From positions 103,042 through 167,041 of the forward strand of contig NZ_JAUOEK010000172.1 of assembly GCF_030540835.1 (NCBI RefSeq): DNA of 64,000 bases, read 5' to 3'. Shown in pieces: positions 56,538 to 64,000 of this stretch. A model generated the notes under the pieces. The model had not been told where the DNA came from, searched no databases, and saw nothing but the letters and a program-made list of their open reading frames with translations. Each line of letters starts with the position of its first letter. The stretch's first letter is position 1. Origin of the DNA: Flavivirga aquimarina (GTDB lineage Bacteria > Bacteroidota > Bacteroidia > Flavobacteriales > Flavobacteriaceae). The translations under genes and the position numbers were made by a program.

Positions 56538-57299
56538 ATGAATATTCAAAAATTTAATTCAAACAGGTTTTACATTTTATCCCTTTTATGCCTCTCTGTT
56601 TTTATGCTTTCATGCGAAAAAAAGGCACATACTGTTCATATAAACGATTCGCTTACAGCAAAAGCTACATTAATATATAATGATGCTTTTGAAAACGATT
56701 TAGACGATTGGAAAGTAGAACAAATGCCAGAAGGAAAAGTTGAAATTAAAGATGGGAAATTAGAAATTACAGATGTAGCAGGTTGTACCATTTGGCAAAA
56801 AATGTCATTTAGGGGACCAATTATGATTGAGTATGATGTTGTTGTAATTGATAATGGTGGCCCACAAGATAGAGTGTCAGATTTAAATTGTTTTTGGATG
56901 GCGATAGACCCTGAAAATTCAAATAATATTTTTGAAAACTCTGAAAAGCGCGGCGGTAAATTTTCTAATTATGATACTTTACGCCTGTATTATATGGGAG
57001 TTGGAGGGCATTACAATACAAAAACCAGATTTAGAAGATACGTTGGAGATGGTAACAGACCTTTGTTGCCAGAACATGATTATACAGACCCTGATTTTTT
57101 GTTAACGCCAAATAAGCCATACAAAATAAAGATCATTGCTTTTGATGGTATTATCCAATATTACAGAAACGATATTTTAATGGTAGATTTTTTTGATAAA
57201 AACCCTTATCAATCAGGGCATTTTGGTTTTAGAACAGTAAATAATCATATGACAGTCGATAACTTTAAAGTATATCAATTAAGTGCAACAAAAAAATAA
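56538..57299 (+). CDS. DUF6250-like lipoprotein (concanavalin-like sandwich)
   Basis: 253 residues from the ATG at 56538; the only in-frame extension uses a TTG. Lipoprotein signal with Cys near residue 26 (SVFMLSCEKK). The rest is a beta-rich domain: YNDAFENDLDDWKVEQMPEG, GKLEITDVAGCTIWQKMSFRG, DRVSDLNCFWMAIDPEN, TRFRRYVGDGNRPLLPEHD, GHFGFRTVNNHMTVDNFKVYQL. This resembles the DUF6250 family, found in many Bacteroidota PULs, with a laminin-G/concanavalin fold. Function not known; glycan binding or lyase activity are possible. It follows the GH30 remnant by 18 bp and precedes GH39 by 28 bp. Confidence 0.7.
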   Translation: MNIQKFNSNRFYILSLLCLSVFMLSCEKKAHTVHINDSLTAKATLIYNDAFENDLDDWKVEQMPEGKVEIKDGKLEITDVAGCTIWQKMSFRGPIMIEYDVVVIDNGGPQDRVSDLNCFWMAIDPENSNNIFENSEKRGGKFSNYDTLRLYYMGVGGHYNTKTRFRRYVGDGNRPLLPEHDYTDPDFLLTPNKPYKIKIIAFDGIIQYYRNDILMVDFFDKNPYQSGHFGFRTVNNHMTVDNFKVYQLSATKK

Positions 57300-57327
57300 A
57301 ATTTAAACATCTAATTAATTTATAATA

Positions 57328-58959
57328 ATGAATTTATTAAAAAAAAGAATCACTGTGTTCTTACTCACTATAATGTTGGGGGTAAATGCACAACAAGTTA
57401 ATGTTAATGCCTCTAAAGAAGGAGAGAAATTTGAACATTTCTGGAGTAAGGTGGTTGGTGCAGGTCGAGCAAACGAAGGGCTTAGAGCAGGTTGGTTAGA
57501 ACAATTGCAAACTGTTGAAGAAAATTGTGGCTTTGAATATGTTCGTTTTCACGGGCTTTTTCACGACGATATGTTTCCTGTAATTATAGAACGAGGAAAA
57601 AACCTCTACAACTGGCAATATATTGATGATTTGTTTGATCGCATGCTAGATTTAAATGTCAAGCCATTTGTAGAATTAGCTTTTTTACCAACCAGTATGG
57701 CTGCCGAAAATTCTAAAACCGTGTTCTGGTGGAAAGCCAATATAACACCAGCCGAAGATTCATTTGAAAAATGGCACGATTTAGTTAAAGCCTTTACACA
57801 GCATTGTGTAGATAGATATGGTATTGAAGAAGTACTAACCTGGTATTTTGAAGTTTGGAACGAACCCAATTTATACCCATTATTTTGGGATGGTACAAAA
57901 TCACAGTATTTTGAATTGTATAAACAATCTGCCATAGCAGTCAAATCTGTTGATAAAAGATTAAAAATTGGAGGGCCATCAACCAGTAATTTTGTGCCAG
58001 ACACCCGTTTTGATGGAGAAACAACCGATAATAAAGCTTCAGAAGCTATTTATAATACTGACGATATTAATAGTTTGGAATGGCATGGCGTATGGATAGA
58101 AGATTTTTTAAAGTATTGCAAAAAAGAAAGGCTTCCTGTAGATTTTGTAACCACACATCCGTATCCAACCGACTATGCCTTTAATCCCGAAACAGGAAAA
58201 GGAAAAGGGCTTACTCGTTTTGTGCAATCTACTAAGTTAGATTTAGAATGGCTAAATAAAACCATTGCAAAAAGTGCATTTCCAGATGTTGAAGTGCACC
58301 TTACAGAATGGAATACCAGCCCAAGTAGTAGAGACGATATGCACGATCGTTTACCCGCAGCAGCTTATATTGTTAAAAGTAACCTAGATTGTATTGGTTT
58401 AACAAACTCTTTAGCCTTTTGGACCTTCACAGATATATTTGAAGAAAAAGGCGGAGCAGCTAGTATCTTTCATGGAGGCTTTGGTATGATTAATTTTCAA
58501 GGATTAGTAAAACCATCTTACCACGCCTATCGTATGTTGCATCAATTAGGCGATGAAAAATTATATAAAGACGATTACCTTTTTGTAAGTAAAAAATCTG
58601 AAAATGGAAATATTGTTGCCCTTGCTTATAACTATCCAGAAGAATATGAAAATTCAGTACCAGCAGGGAAAGATAAGCGCGAAAAAGGAACATCTAAAAA
58701 TCTTGATTTAGTACTTTCAAACTTAAAACCAGGAACCATGTTTGAAATTCAAATTTTAGACAAAGATCATGGAAACATTCATAACTTTTGGGAATCTATG
58801 GGTAAACCAGAACCACCAACACGAGAAGAAATTAAAGTGATGAAAGAATACGCTAACAAAATGAAAATAGAATTTGTAAAAGTCGATGATAAAGGTAATC
58901 TGTCAATTAAGCACGAGATAACACCATGGAGTTTAGTATTAATAGAACAAATAAATTAA
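57328..58959 (+). CDS. GH39 glycosidase (beta-xylosidase-like)
   Basis: 543 residues with a Sec signal ending GVNAQ. TIM barrel with GFEYVRFHGLFHDDM near the start, WYFEVWNEPNL with acid/base E179, THPYPTDYAF, and VHLTEWNTSPSSRDDMHDR with nucleophile E327, all as in GH39 beta-xylosidases. A C-terminal beta domain follows (LSNLKPGTMFEIQILDKDHGN). Retaining cleavage of beta-xylosides is the usual activity; alpha-L-iduronidase-type or other beta-linked sugars also occur in the family. The GH3 gene starts 11 bp later, so they are cotranscribed. Confidence 0.9.
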   Translation: MNLLKKRITVFLLTIMLGVNAQQVNVNASKEGEKFEHFWSKVVGAGRANEGLRAGWLEQLQTVEENCGFEYVRFHGLFHDDMFPVIIERGKNLYNWQYIDDLFDRMLDLNVKPFVELAFLPTSMAAENSKTVFWWKANITPAEDSFEKWHDLVKAFTQHCVDRYGIEEVLTWYFEVWNEPNLYPLFWDGTKSQYFELYKQSAIAVKSVDKRLKIGGPSTSNFVPDTRFDGETTDNKASEAIYNTDDINSLEWHGVWIEDFLKYCKKERLPVDFVTTHPYPTDYAFNPETGKGKGLTRFVQSTKLDLEWLNKTIAKSAFPDVEVHLTEWNTSPSSRDDMHDRLPAAAYIVKSNLDCIGLTNSLAFWTFTDIFEEKGGAASIFHGGFGMINFQGLVKPSYHAYRMLHQLGDEKLYKDDYLFVSKKSENGNIVALAYNYPEEYENSVPAGKDKREKGTSKNLDLVLSNLKPGTMFEIQILDKDHGNIHNFWESMGKPEPPTREEIKVMKEYANKMKIEFVKVDDKGNLSIKHEITPWSLVLIEQIN

Positions 58960-58969
58960 ATAACTAAAG

Positions 58970-61387
58970 ATGAAGTATAAAACATCGATATTAGTTTTAT
59001 CATGTGTTTTTTTATTATCAGCAAGTATTAAAAAAGAAAACTCAAAAATCTATCACAAAGGCTGGATAGATTTTAATAAAAATGGTGTAAAAGATATTTT
59101 CGAAGACTCTAAAGCAGATATAGAGGCTAGAGTAGCTAACTTAATTTCTTTGATGAATGTTGAAGAAAAAACATGTCAACTCGCTACGTTATATGGCTAT
59201 GCACGAGTTTTAAAAGATGAATTGCCAACACCAGAATGGAAAAACCGTGTATGGAAAGATGGTATAGCCAATATAGATGAACACTTAAACACGATTTGGA
59301 ATCAGGAAAAAACCCATACAAAATTATCGTTTCCATATAGTACCCATGCCGAAGCCATTAATAAAGTTCAAAAATGGTTTGTAGAAGAAACAAGAATGGG
59401 CATTCCTGTAGATTTTACAAATGAAGGAGTACATGGCTTATGTCACAAAAAAGCAACACCATTACCAGCACCAATTGGTATTGGTAGTACTTGGAATAAA
59501 GAATTGGTTTATAAAGCAGGAACTATTGTTGGACGAGAAGCCAAAGCTTTAGGTTACACAAATGTGTATGCACCTATATTAGATATAGCGAGAGACCAAA
59601 GATGGGGACGTGTGTTAGAATGCTATGGAGAAGAACCATTTCATATAGCAGAAATGGGGAAACAAATGGTATTAGGTGTGCAATCGCAAGGTGTCGCTTC
59701 AACCATAAAACATTTTGCAGTGTATAGCATCCCAAAAGGAGCAAGAGATGGAGATGCAAGAACAGACCCACACGTAGCACCCCGTGAAATGCATCAATTA
59801 CATTTGTACCCTTTTAAAAGAGTACTAAAAGAAGCTAAACCTATGGGGGTTATGAGTAGTTATAACGATTATGATGGTGTACCAGTTTCAGCAAGTCATT
59901 ATTTTTTAACAGAATTGTTACGAGAGCAATATGGTTTTAAAGGTTATGTTGTTTCAGATAGTGAAGCCGTAGAATACGTTTCAGATAAACATCATGTAGC
60001 AGCAGATTATAAAGAAGCAGTTAGACAAGTTATAGAAGCAGGTTTAAATGTACGTACCACGTTTAGAACCCCAGAGTCGTTTATTGAACCTTTGCGAGAG
60101 TTGATAAAAGAAGGCAAAATATCAATGAAAACTATTGATTCTAGAGTTGCCGATGTTTTACGAGTTAAGTTTAAGTTAGGTTTGTTTGATACGCCTTACG
60201 TAGAAAATCCGAAAGAAGCAGATAAATTGGTTCATACAGAAGCAGATGAAGCATTTTCAAAGCAGATAAATAGAGAATCATTAGTATTGTTAAAAAACGA
60301 AAACAATTTATTACCACTTGATGTAAATAAGGTAAATAAAATATTAGTTACAGGACCATTAGCAGACGAGGTAAGTTTTACATACAGCCGATATGGACCC
60401 GCTTTCAATCCATCAACATCGGTGTGTCAAGGCGTTAAAAATTATGTCGCAGATAAGGCCGAAGTCAATTTTGTAAAAGGTTGTGATATTGTAGACCCCG
60501 ATTGGCCAGGGAGTGAAATTATTCCAACACCACTTTCAAGTGAAGAGCAAGCCGATATTGATGCAGCTGTTGAAAAAGCTAAACAATCTGATATAATAAT
60601 AGCCGTAGTTGGTGAAGATGAAAAACGAGTAGGCGAAACAAAATCGAGAACCAGCTTAGGGCTTCCAGGAAGACAATTTCAATTAGTACAAGCACTTTAT
60701 GAAACAGGAAAACCAGTGGTTTTAGTACTTATAAACGGTCAACCTTTAACTATAAACTGGGAAAACAAGTTTTTACCAGCTATTTTAGAAGCGTGGTTTC
60801 CTAGTACAGCTGCTGGCGAAGTGATTGCAGAAACATTATTTGGAGATTATAATCCTGGCGGAAAATTATCGGTAACATTTCCTAAATCTGTAGGACAAAT
60901 TCCATTAAATTTTCCATTCAAACCAGGGTCACAAGCAGGACAACCCGGAGCAGGACCAAATGGTTATGGAAATACCCGAGTTTTAGGACCTCTCTATCCT
61001 TTTGGCTACGGATTAAGTTATACCACGTTTGAGTATAGTGATTTGGTGGTGAATCAAAAAACAAAACAATCTCAAAGTGATGTAGAAGTGTCATTTAAAA
61101 TAAAAAATACAGGTAAACGTGCAGGTGATGAGGTAGTTCAACTTTATGTGAAAGATTATGTAAGTACTGTAACGACTTATGAATCGCAACTTCGAGGTTT
61201 CGAACGTATACATTTATTACCAAATGAAACAAAAACTGTAAATTTCACATTAAACCCAGACGATTTGGTTATTTTAGACAAGCATATGGATTGGACTGTC
61301 GAACCTGGTATGTTTAAAGCTATGATTGGTAGTTCATCAGAAGATATACGATTAAGCAAAGATTTTGAGATTATTCCTGTAAATTAA
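58970..61387 (+). CDS. GH3 beta-glycosidase
   Basis: 805 residues with an N-terminal signal (about 20 residues). It begins with a YHKGWIDFNKNGVKDIFED stretch, common in GH3 enzymes of this type. Barrel domain: VDFTNEGVHGLCHKKATPLP, YAPILDIARDQRWGRVLECYGE, TIKHFAVYS, nucleophile D330 in YVVSDSEAVEY. Then the alpha/beta sandwich with DIIIAVVGEDEKRVGETKSRTSLGLPG, and a C-terminal Fn3-like domain (KNTGKRAGDEVVQLYVKDY). Likely beta-xylosidase or beta-glucosidase acting on oligosaccharides together with the adjacent GH39. Confidence 0.93.
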   Translation: MKYKTSILVLSCVFLLSASIKKENSKIYHKGWIDFNKNGVKDIFEDSKADIEARVANLISLMNVEEKTCQLATLYGYARVLKDELPTPEWKNRVWKDGIANIDEHLNTIWNQEKTHTKLSFPYSTHAEAINKVQKWFVEETRMGIPVDFTNEGVHGLCHKKATPLPAPIGIGSTWNKELVYKAGTIVGREAKALGYTNVYAPILDIARDQRWGRVLECYGEEPFHIAEMGKQMVLGVQSQGVASTIKHFAVYSIPKGARDGDARTDPHVAPREMHQLHLYPFKRVLKEAKPMGVMSSYNDYDGVPVSASHYFLTELLREQYGFKGYVVSDSEAVEYVSDKHHVAADYKEAVRQVIEAGLNVRTTFRTPESFIEPLRELIKEGKISMKTIDSRVADVLRVKFKLGLFDTPYVENPKEADKLVHTEADEAFSKQINRESLVLLKNENNLLPLDVNKVNKILVTGPLADEVSFTYSRYGPAFNPSTSVCQGVKNYVADKAEVNFVKGCDIVDPDWPGSEIIPTPLSSEEQADIDAAVEKAKQSDIIIAVVGEDEKRVGETKSRTSLGLPGRQFQLVQALYETGKPVVLVLINGQPLTINWENKFLPAILEAWFPSTAAGEVIAETLFGDYNPGGKLSVTFPKSVGQIPLNFPFKPGSQAGQPGAGPNGYGNTRVLGPLYPFGYGLSYTTFEYSDLVVNQKTKQSQSDVEVSFKIKNTGKRAGDEVVQLYVKDYVSTVTTYESQLRGFERIHLLPNETKTVNFTLNPDDLVILDKHMDWTVEPGMFKAMIGSSSEDIRLSKDFEIIPVN

Positions 61388-61390
61388 TTT

Positions 61391-62872
61391 ATGAAAATTA
61401 TTAGCAAATTCATTCTTTATAGTGTTTTATTATGTTTTACATTTTCTTGTAAAAGCGAAATAATTCAGAAAGAAAAACAACCAAACATATTATTCATAGC
61501 AGTTGATGATTTAAAAACCGAATTAGGCATTTATGGCAATTCGGTTATTCAAACACCAAATTTGGATAAGTTGGCTTCAGTAGGTACAGCGTTTGCTAAT
61601 CATTACGTACAAATTCCTACCTGTGGTGCTTCAAGGCAAAGTTTACTAACAGGATTACGACCAAGAACGGTAGTTCAGTTGGATAACAATATAACAGCCA
61701 TAGAAACTTCAAACAAACCAGAAGGAGAAACGCCAGAATCATTCATCCATCATTTAAAACGCAATGGATATTATACCGTTGGAATAGGTAAAATTAGCCA
61801 CTCAGCAGATGGTTTGGTATACGGATATAACGATATGCCTTCAAATAAAAGAGAACTTCCGCATAGTTGGGACGAAATACTTTTTGATAGCGGAAAATGG
61901 AAGACAGGTTGGAATTCATTTTTTGCCTATGCCGATGGTGAAAACCGTCAAAGCATGAAAAATCAGGTAAAACCTTATGAAGCTGGCAATGTGGAAGATG
62001 ATGGGTATCCAGACGGGCTTACTACAAAAATGGCATTATCATCACTAAAAAGGTTAAAAGAAAAAGATAAACCATTTTTCTTGGGAGTAGGGTATTTTAA
62101 ACCGCATTTACCATTCAACTCACCAAAAAAATATTGGGATTTATACAATAGAGATTCAATAAAAATCTCAAAAAACCCAAACATTCCAAAAAATATAAAC
62201 TTGAAAAGTTTGCATGCTAGTGGAGAATTTAATCGTTATGCTTTGGGGGATGAAATAGCAACGCTTAAACATCGAGTTTCTGACGAATATGCTAAAAAAT
62301 TGATTCATGGGTATTATGCTTGTGTTAGTTATGTTGATGAGCAAATAGGGCTTTTGATTAAAGAAGTAGAAGCTCTTGGATTAGAAGAAAACACCGTTAT
62401 TGTTGTTTGGGGAGACCACGGTTGGCATCTAGGAGATCAACAAGTTTGGGGTAAACACACTATCTTTGAAGAGGCTTTAAATAGTACGCTTGTTATAAAA
62501 GTTCCAGGTTTAAAATCTTCTGGAAAAACTAATAAAACGGTGGTTGAAACAGTTGATATTTATCCAACATTATTAGAACTTTGTGGTATTGAAGCACCTT
62601 ATAATTTAGATGGAAGAAGTTTGGTAGGTTTAATGGATAATTCTAAACCAAGGCAAAAAGATGTAGCTTATAGTTATTTTAAAAATGGTATTTCACTAAG
62701 AACAGAGAGATACCGTTTAACCAAATATTTTAGACAAGGAGAGCCAACAATCGAATTATATGATTATCTGAATGACCCTTTTGAAACCATTAATATAGCA
62801 TCAGAAAATGCAGAAACTGTAAATAAGCTAATGCCATTGTTAGAAGCAGGTAATACAGGGTTGTATAATTGA
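61391..62872 (+). CDS. Type I (S1) sulfatase lipoprotein, iduronate-2-sulfatase-like
   Basis: 493 residues, starting 4 bp after the GH3 stop. Lipoprotein signal ending LCFTFSC. Metal-binding ILFIAVDDLKTELGIYG, formylglycine motif C78-G-A-S-R82 (Ala in place of the usual Pro, a known variant), IGKISHSADG, and VVWGDHGWHLGDQQVWGKHT. The order and motifs resemble iduronate-2-sulfatase-type S1 proteins. Predicted to remove an O2-type sulfate, but position and sugar are not visible from sequence. Last gene of the enzyme block. Confidence 0.92.
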   Translation: MKIISKFILYSVLLCFTFSCKSEIIQKEKQPNILFIAVDDLKTELGIYGNSVIQTPNLDKLASVGTAFANHYVQIPTCGASRQSLLTGLRPRTVVQLDNNITAIETSNKPEGETPESFIHHLKRNGYYTVGIGKISHSADGLVYGYNDMPSNKRELPHSWDEILFDSGKWKTGWNSFFAYADGENRQSMKNQVKPYEAGNVEDDGYPDGLTTKMALSSLKRLKEKDKPFFLGVGYFKPHLPFNSPKKYWDLYNRDSIKISKNPNIPKNINLKSLHASGEFNRYALGDEIATLKHRVSDEYAKKLIHGYYACVSYVDEQIGLLIKEVEALGLEENTVIVVWGDHGWHLGDQQVWGKHTIFEEALNSTLVIKVPGLKSSGKTNKTVVETVDIYPTLLELCGIEAPYNLDGRSLVGLMDNSKPRQKDVAYSYFKNGISLRTERYRLTKYFRQGEPTIELYDYLNDPFETINIASENAETVNKLMPLLEAGNTGLYN

Positions 62873-63035
62873 GCAAGGTTATTTAGAAAGATGTTTAAAA
62901 CTAGTAATTTCAAACATAAATGAATTTGACTAACAATAGAAGAGTTCATTAATAAAAGTTAGTTGATTAAAAGAAAATGAATTCTATAAGTAATGTTAGT
63001 GAAGAATAATATAAATTATAATTCATAAAGGGATT

Positions 63036-63095
63036 ATAGTTTATAGTGTTTGAATTATAATTTATTCGTCATATTTAATATTTATATTAAAATTG
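63036..63095 (+). promoter_or_regulatory. Direct-repeat operator upstream of the TRAP gene
   Basis: Boxes ATAGTTTATA (63036-63045) and ATAATTTATT (63057-63066) start 21 bp apart; each has one departure from ATNATTTATA or is near-exact. AAAATTG begins at 63089, 32 bp after the second box start. Additional ATAAATTATA at 63011 and ATAATTCATA at 63018 lie just before. The gap 62873-63235 holds nothing else recognisable. Confidence 0.52.
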
Positions 63096-63235
63096 CTCAT
63101 AATATAAATTATCTTGTAGTATGTGCAAAAACATGAATTAAAATAAGATAGTTTTAGTGTTTTGTTTTTTACCATAAAGAGATGCATAAAACAAAAAGTA
63201 AATTAACAAAGTCAAATTATTCAATACTATACGTA

Positions 63236-64000
63236 ATGCTAAAAAGACTCCCCATACTATTACTGTTCCTTGTATTTATTTCCTGTAAAGAAGAATCCGG
63301 CGAGAAGGTTCTGTATCTGGCCCATACCTTACCTCAGACGCATCCAGTACACAAAGGGATTTTAAAGTTCCAAGAAGTATTAGCAAAAAAGTCAGGAAAC
63401 ACATTGAAAATAAAAGTATTTCCAGACGGTCAGTTAGGCTCCGAGCGCGAAGTATTAGAGCTATTACAAATAGGAAGCGTAGCGATAACCAAAGTAAGTG
63501 CCGCGACGCTCTCTAATTTTGTACCCGAATACCATGTACTGGGAATCCCCTACCTATTTAAAAACAAGCAGCATCAATTTGACGTACTAGAAGGCCCTGT
63601 AGGCAAGTCGATATTGGAAAAAGGGAGTAAATTTTGGTTGCGAGGGCTCTGTTATTACGATGCAGGGAGTAGAAGTTTTTATACCAGTTCCAAAGCAATC
63701 CGTACCCCCGACGACCTAAAAGGACTGAAGATAAGAGTGATGAACAACCAAATGGCTATCAACATGGTCAATGCGATGGGAGGCTCGGCCACACCGATGG
63801 CCTATGGAGAACTATACACCGCAATCCAACAAGGCGTAGTGGACGGAGCCGAGAACAACCCGCCCTCGTTTGTCTCCTCAAACCATTACGAAGTAAGCAA
63901 GTATTATACAATAGACGAACACTCAGCCGTTCCCGATGTCTTACTGATCAGTACCAAATACTGGGAAAAACTATCAGAGCAAGAACGCCAGTGGGTAGAA
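63236..64000 (+). CDS. TRAP transporter solute-binding protein, DctP type (partial, runs off the window)
   Basis: The frame is open from 63182, but the ATG at 63236 gives a correct lipoprotein signal (MLKRLPILLLFLVFISC). Visible: LYLAHTLPQTHPVHKG, KIKVFPDGQLGSEREVLELLQIG, DLKGLKIRVMNNQMAINMVNAMGG, ATPMAYGELYTAIQQGVVDGAENN. These are the DctP signatures, including the Arg that binds the carboxylate. It would capture a sugar acid or other carboxylate in the periplasm for sodium-driven uptake; a uronate would fit the lyases (inference). Codon use is clearly richer in G and C (CTG, CCC, GCC, TCC) than in the enzyme genes. 255 residues are present and the C-terminus is missing. Confidence 0.92.
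   Translation, partial: MLKRLPILLLFLVFISCKEESGEKVLYLAHTLPQTHPVHKGILKFQEVLAKKSGNTLKIKVFPDGQLGSEREVLELLQIGSVAITKVSAATLSNFVPEYHVLGIPYLFKNKQHQFDVLEGPVGKSILEKGSKFWLRGLCYYDAGSRSFYTSSKAIRTPDDLKGLKIRVMNNQMAINMVNAMGGSATPMAYGELYTAIQQGVVDGAENNPPSFVSSNHYEVSKYYTIDEHSAVPDVLLISTKYWEKLSEQERQWVE

Noticed and set aside
1..64000. tRNA, rRNA, CRISPR arrays, transposases or phage genes
   Set aside because: None were recognised on either strand; the only mobile-like sequences are short palindromic repeats.

Overview
The window is AT-rich, has no Shine-Dalgarno-like spacers, and carries a SusC/SusD pair, many Sec and lipoprotein signal peptides, and C-terminal type IX secretion (T9SS) sorting domains. Together these indicate a marine member of the Bacteroidota, most likely Flavobacteriaceae. 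Almost the whole window is one large polysaccharide utilization locus (PUL). Every intact gene except an ECF sigma factor is on the + strand.

Layout. 1-9656: end of an unknown gene, an Asp-rich secreted protein, two GH95 enzymes and a heparinase-like protein. 9657-16822: a repeat-bearing spacer, then a FecI-type sigma factor (- strand) divergent from its FecR anti-sigma factor, an STN-domain SusC transporter and SusD. 17050-24667: an FG-GAP/ASPIC lipoprotein, a GH31 with a PA14 insert and a double DUF1080 protein. 25168-29531: a Kelch protein, a clan GH-A hydrolase and a second heparinase-like lipoprotein. 29591-47979: SGNH esterase, GH29, beta-helix protein, GH92-like, sulfatase, GH141-like protein with a PDZ-like tail, a third GH95, a putative TIM-barrel hydrolase and a second sulfatase. 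48410-55602: two T9SS-exported beta-helix proteins with different lectin modules flank a second SGNH esterase. 56085-62872: a GH30 remnant, DUF6250-like lipoprotein, GH39, GH3 and a third sulfatase. 63236-64000: the start of a TRAP transporter binding protein with visibly different codon use.

How it fits together. The enzymes point to a sulfated, probably acetylated, L-fucose and/or L-galactose containing heteropolysaccharide of algal (fucoidan-like) type. GH29, GH95 and GH141-like enzymes would remove L-fucose or L-galactose; three sulfatases and two esterases would remove decorations; heparinase-like lyases would cut at uronic acids; GH3, GH31, GH39 and GH92 would process other linkages. 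SusC/D would import oligosaccharides, and the TRAP system might take up a released uronate or other acid. The substrate is inference.

Most notable: (1) a repeated regulatory element, two ATNATTTATA boxes exactly 21 bp apart, with an ATTG/TACATT-like element 30-32 bp after the second box start. It occurs seven times, always between genes and upstream of + strand units, plus one weaker version. Its geometry resembles AraC-type activator sites. The regulator is not in the window. (2) Several decayed genes beside these elements: GH29, GH30, a beta-helix/T9SS protein and a DUF1080 protein. (3) A family of beta-helix proteins sharing an RTTD-x-x-LAE core but carrying different lectin tails.
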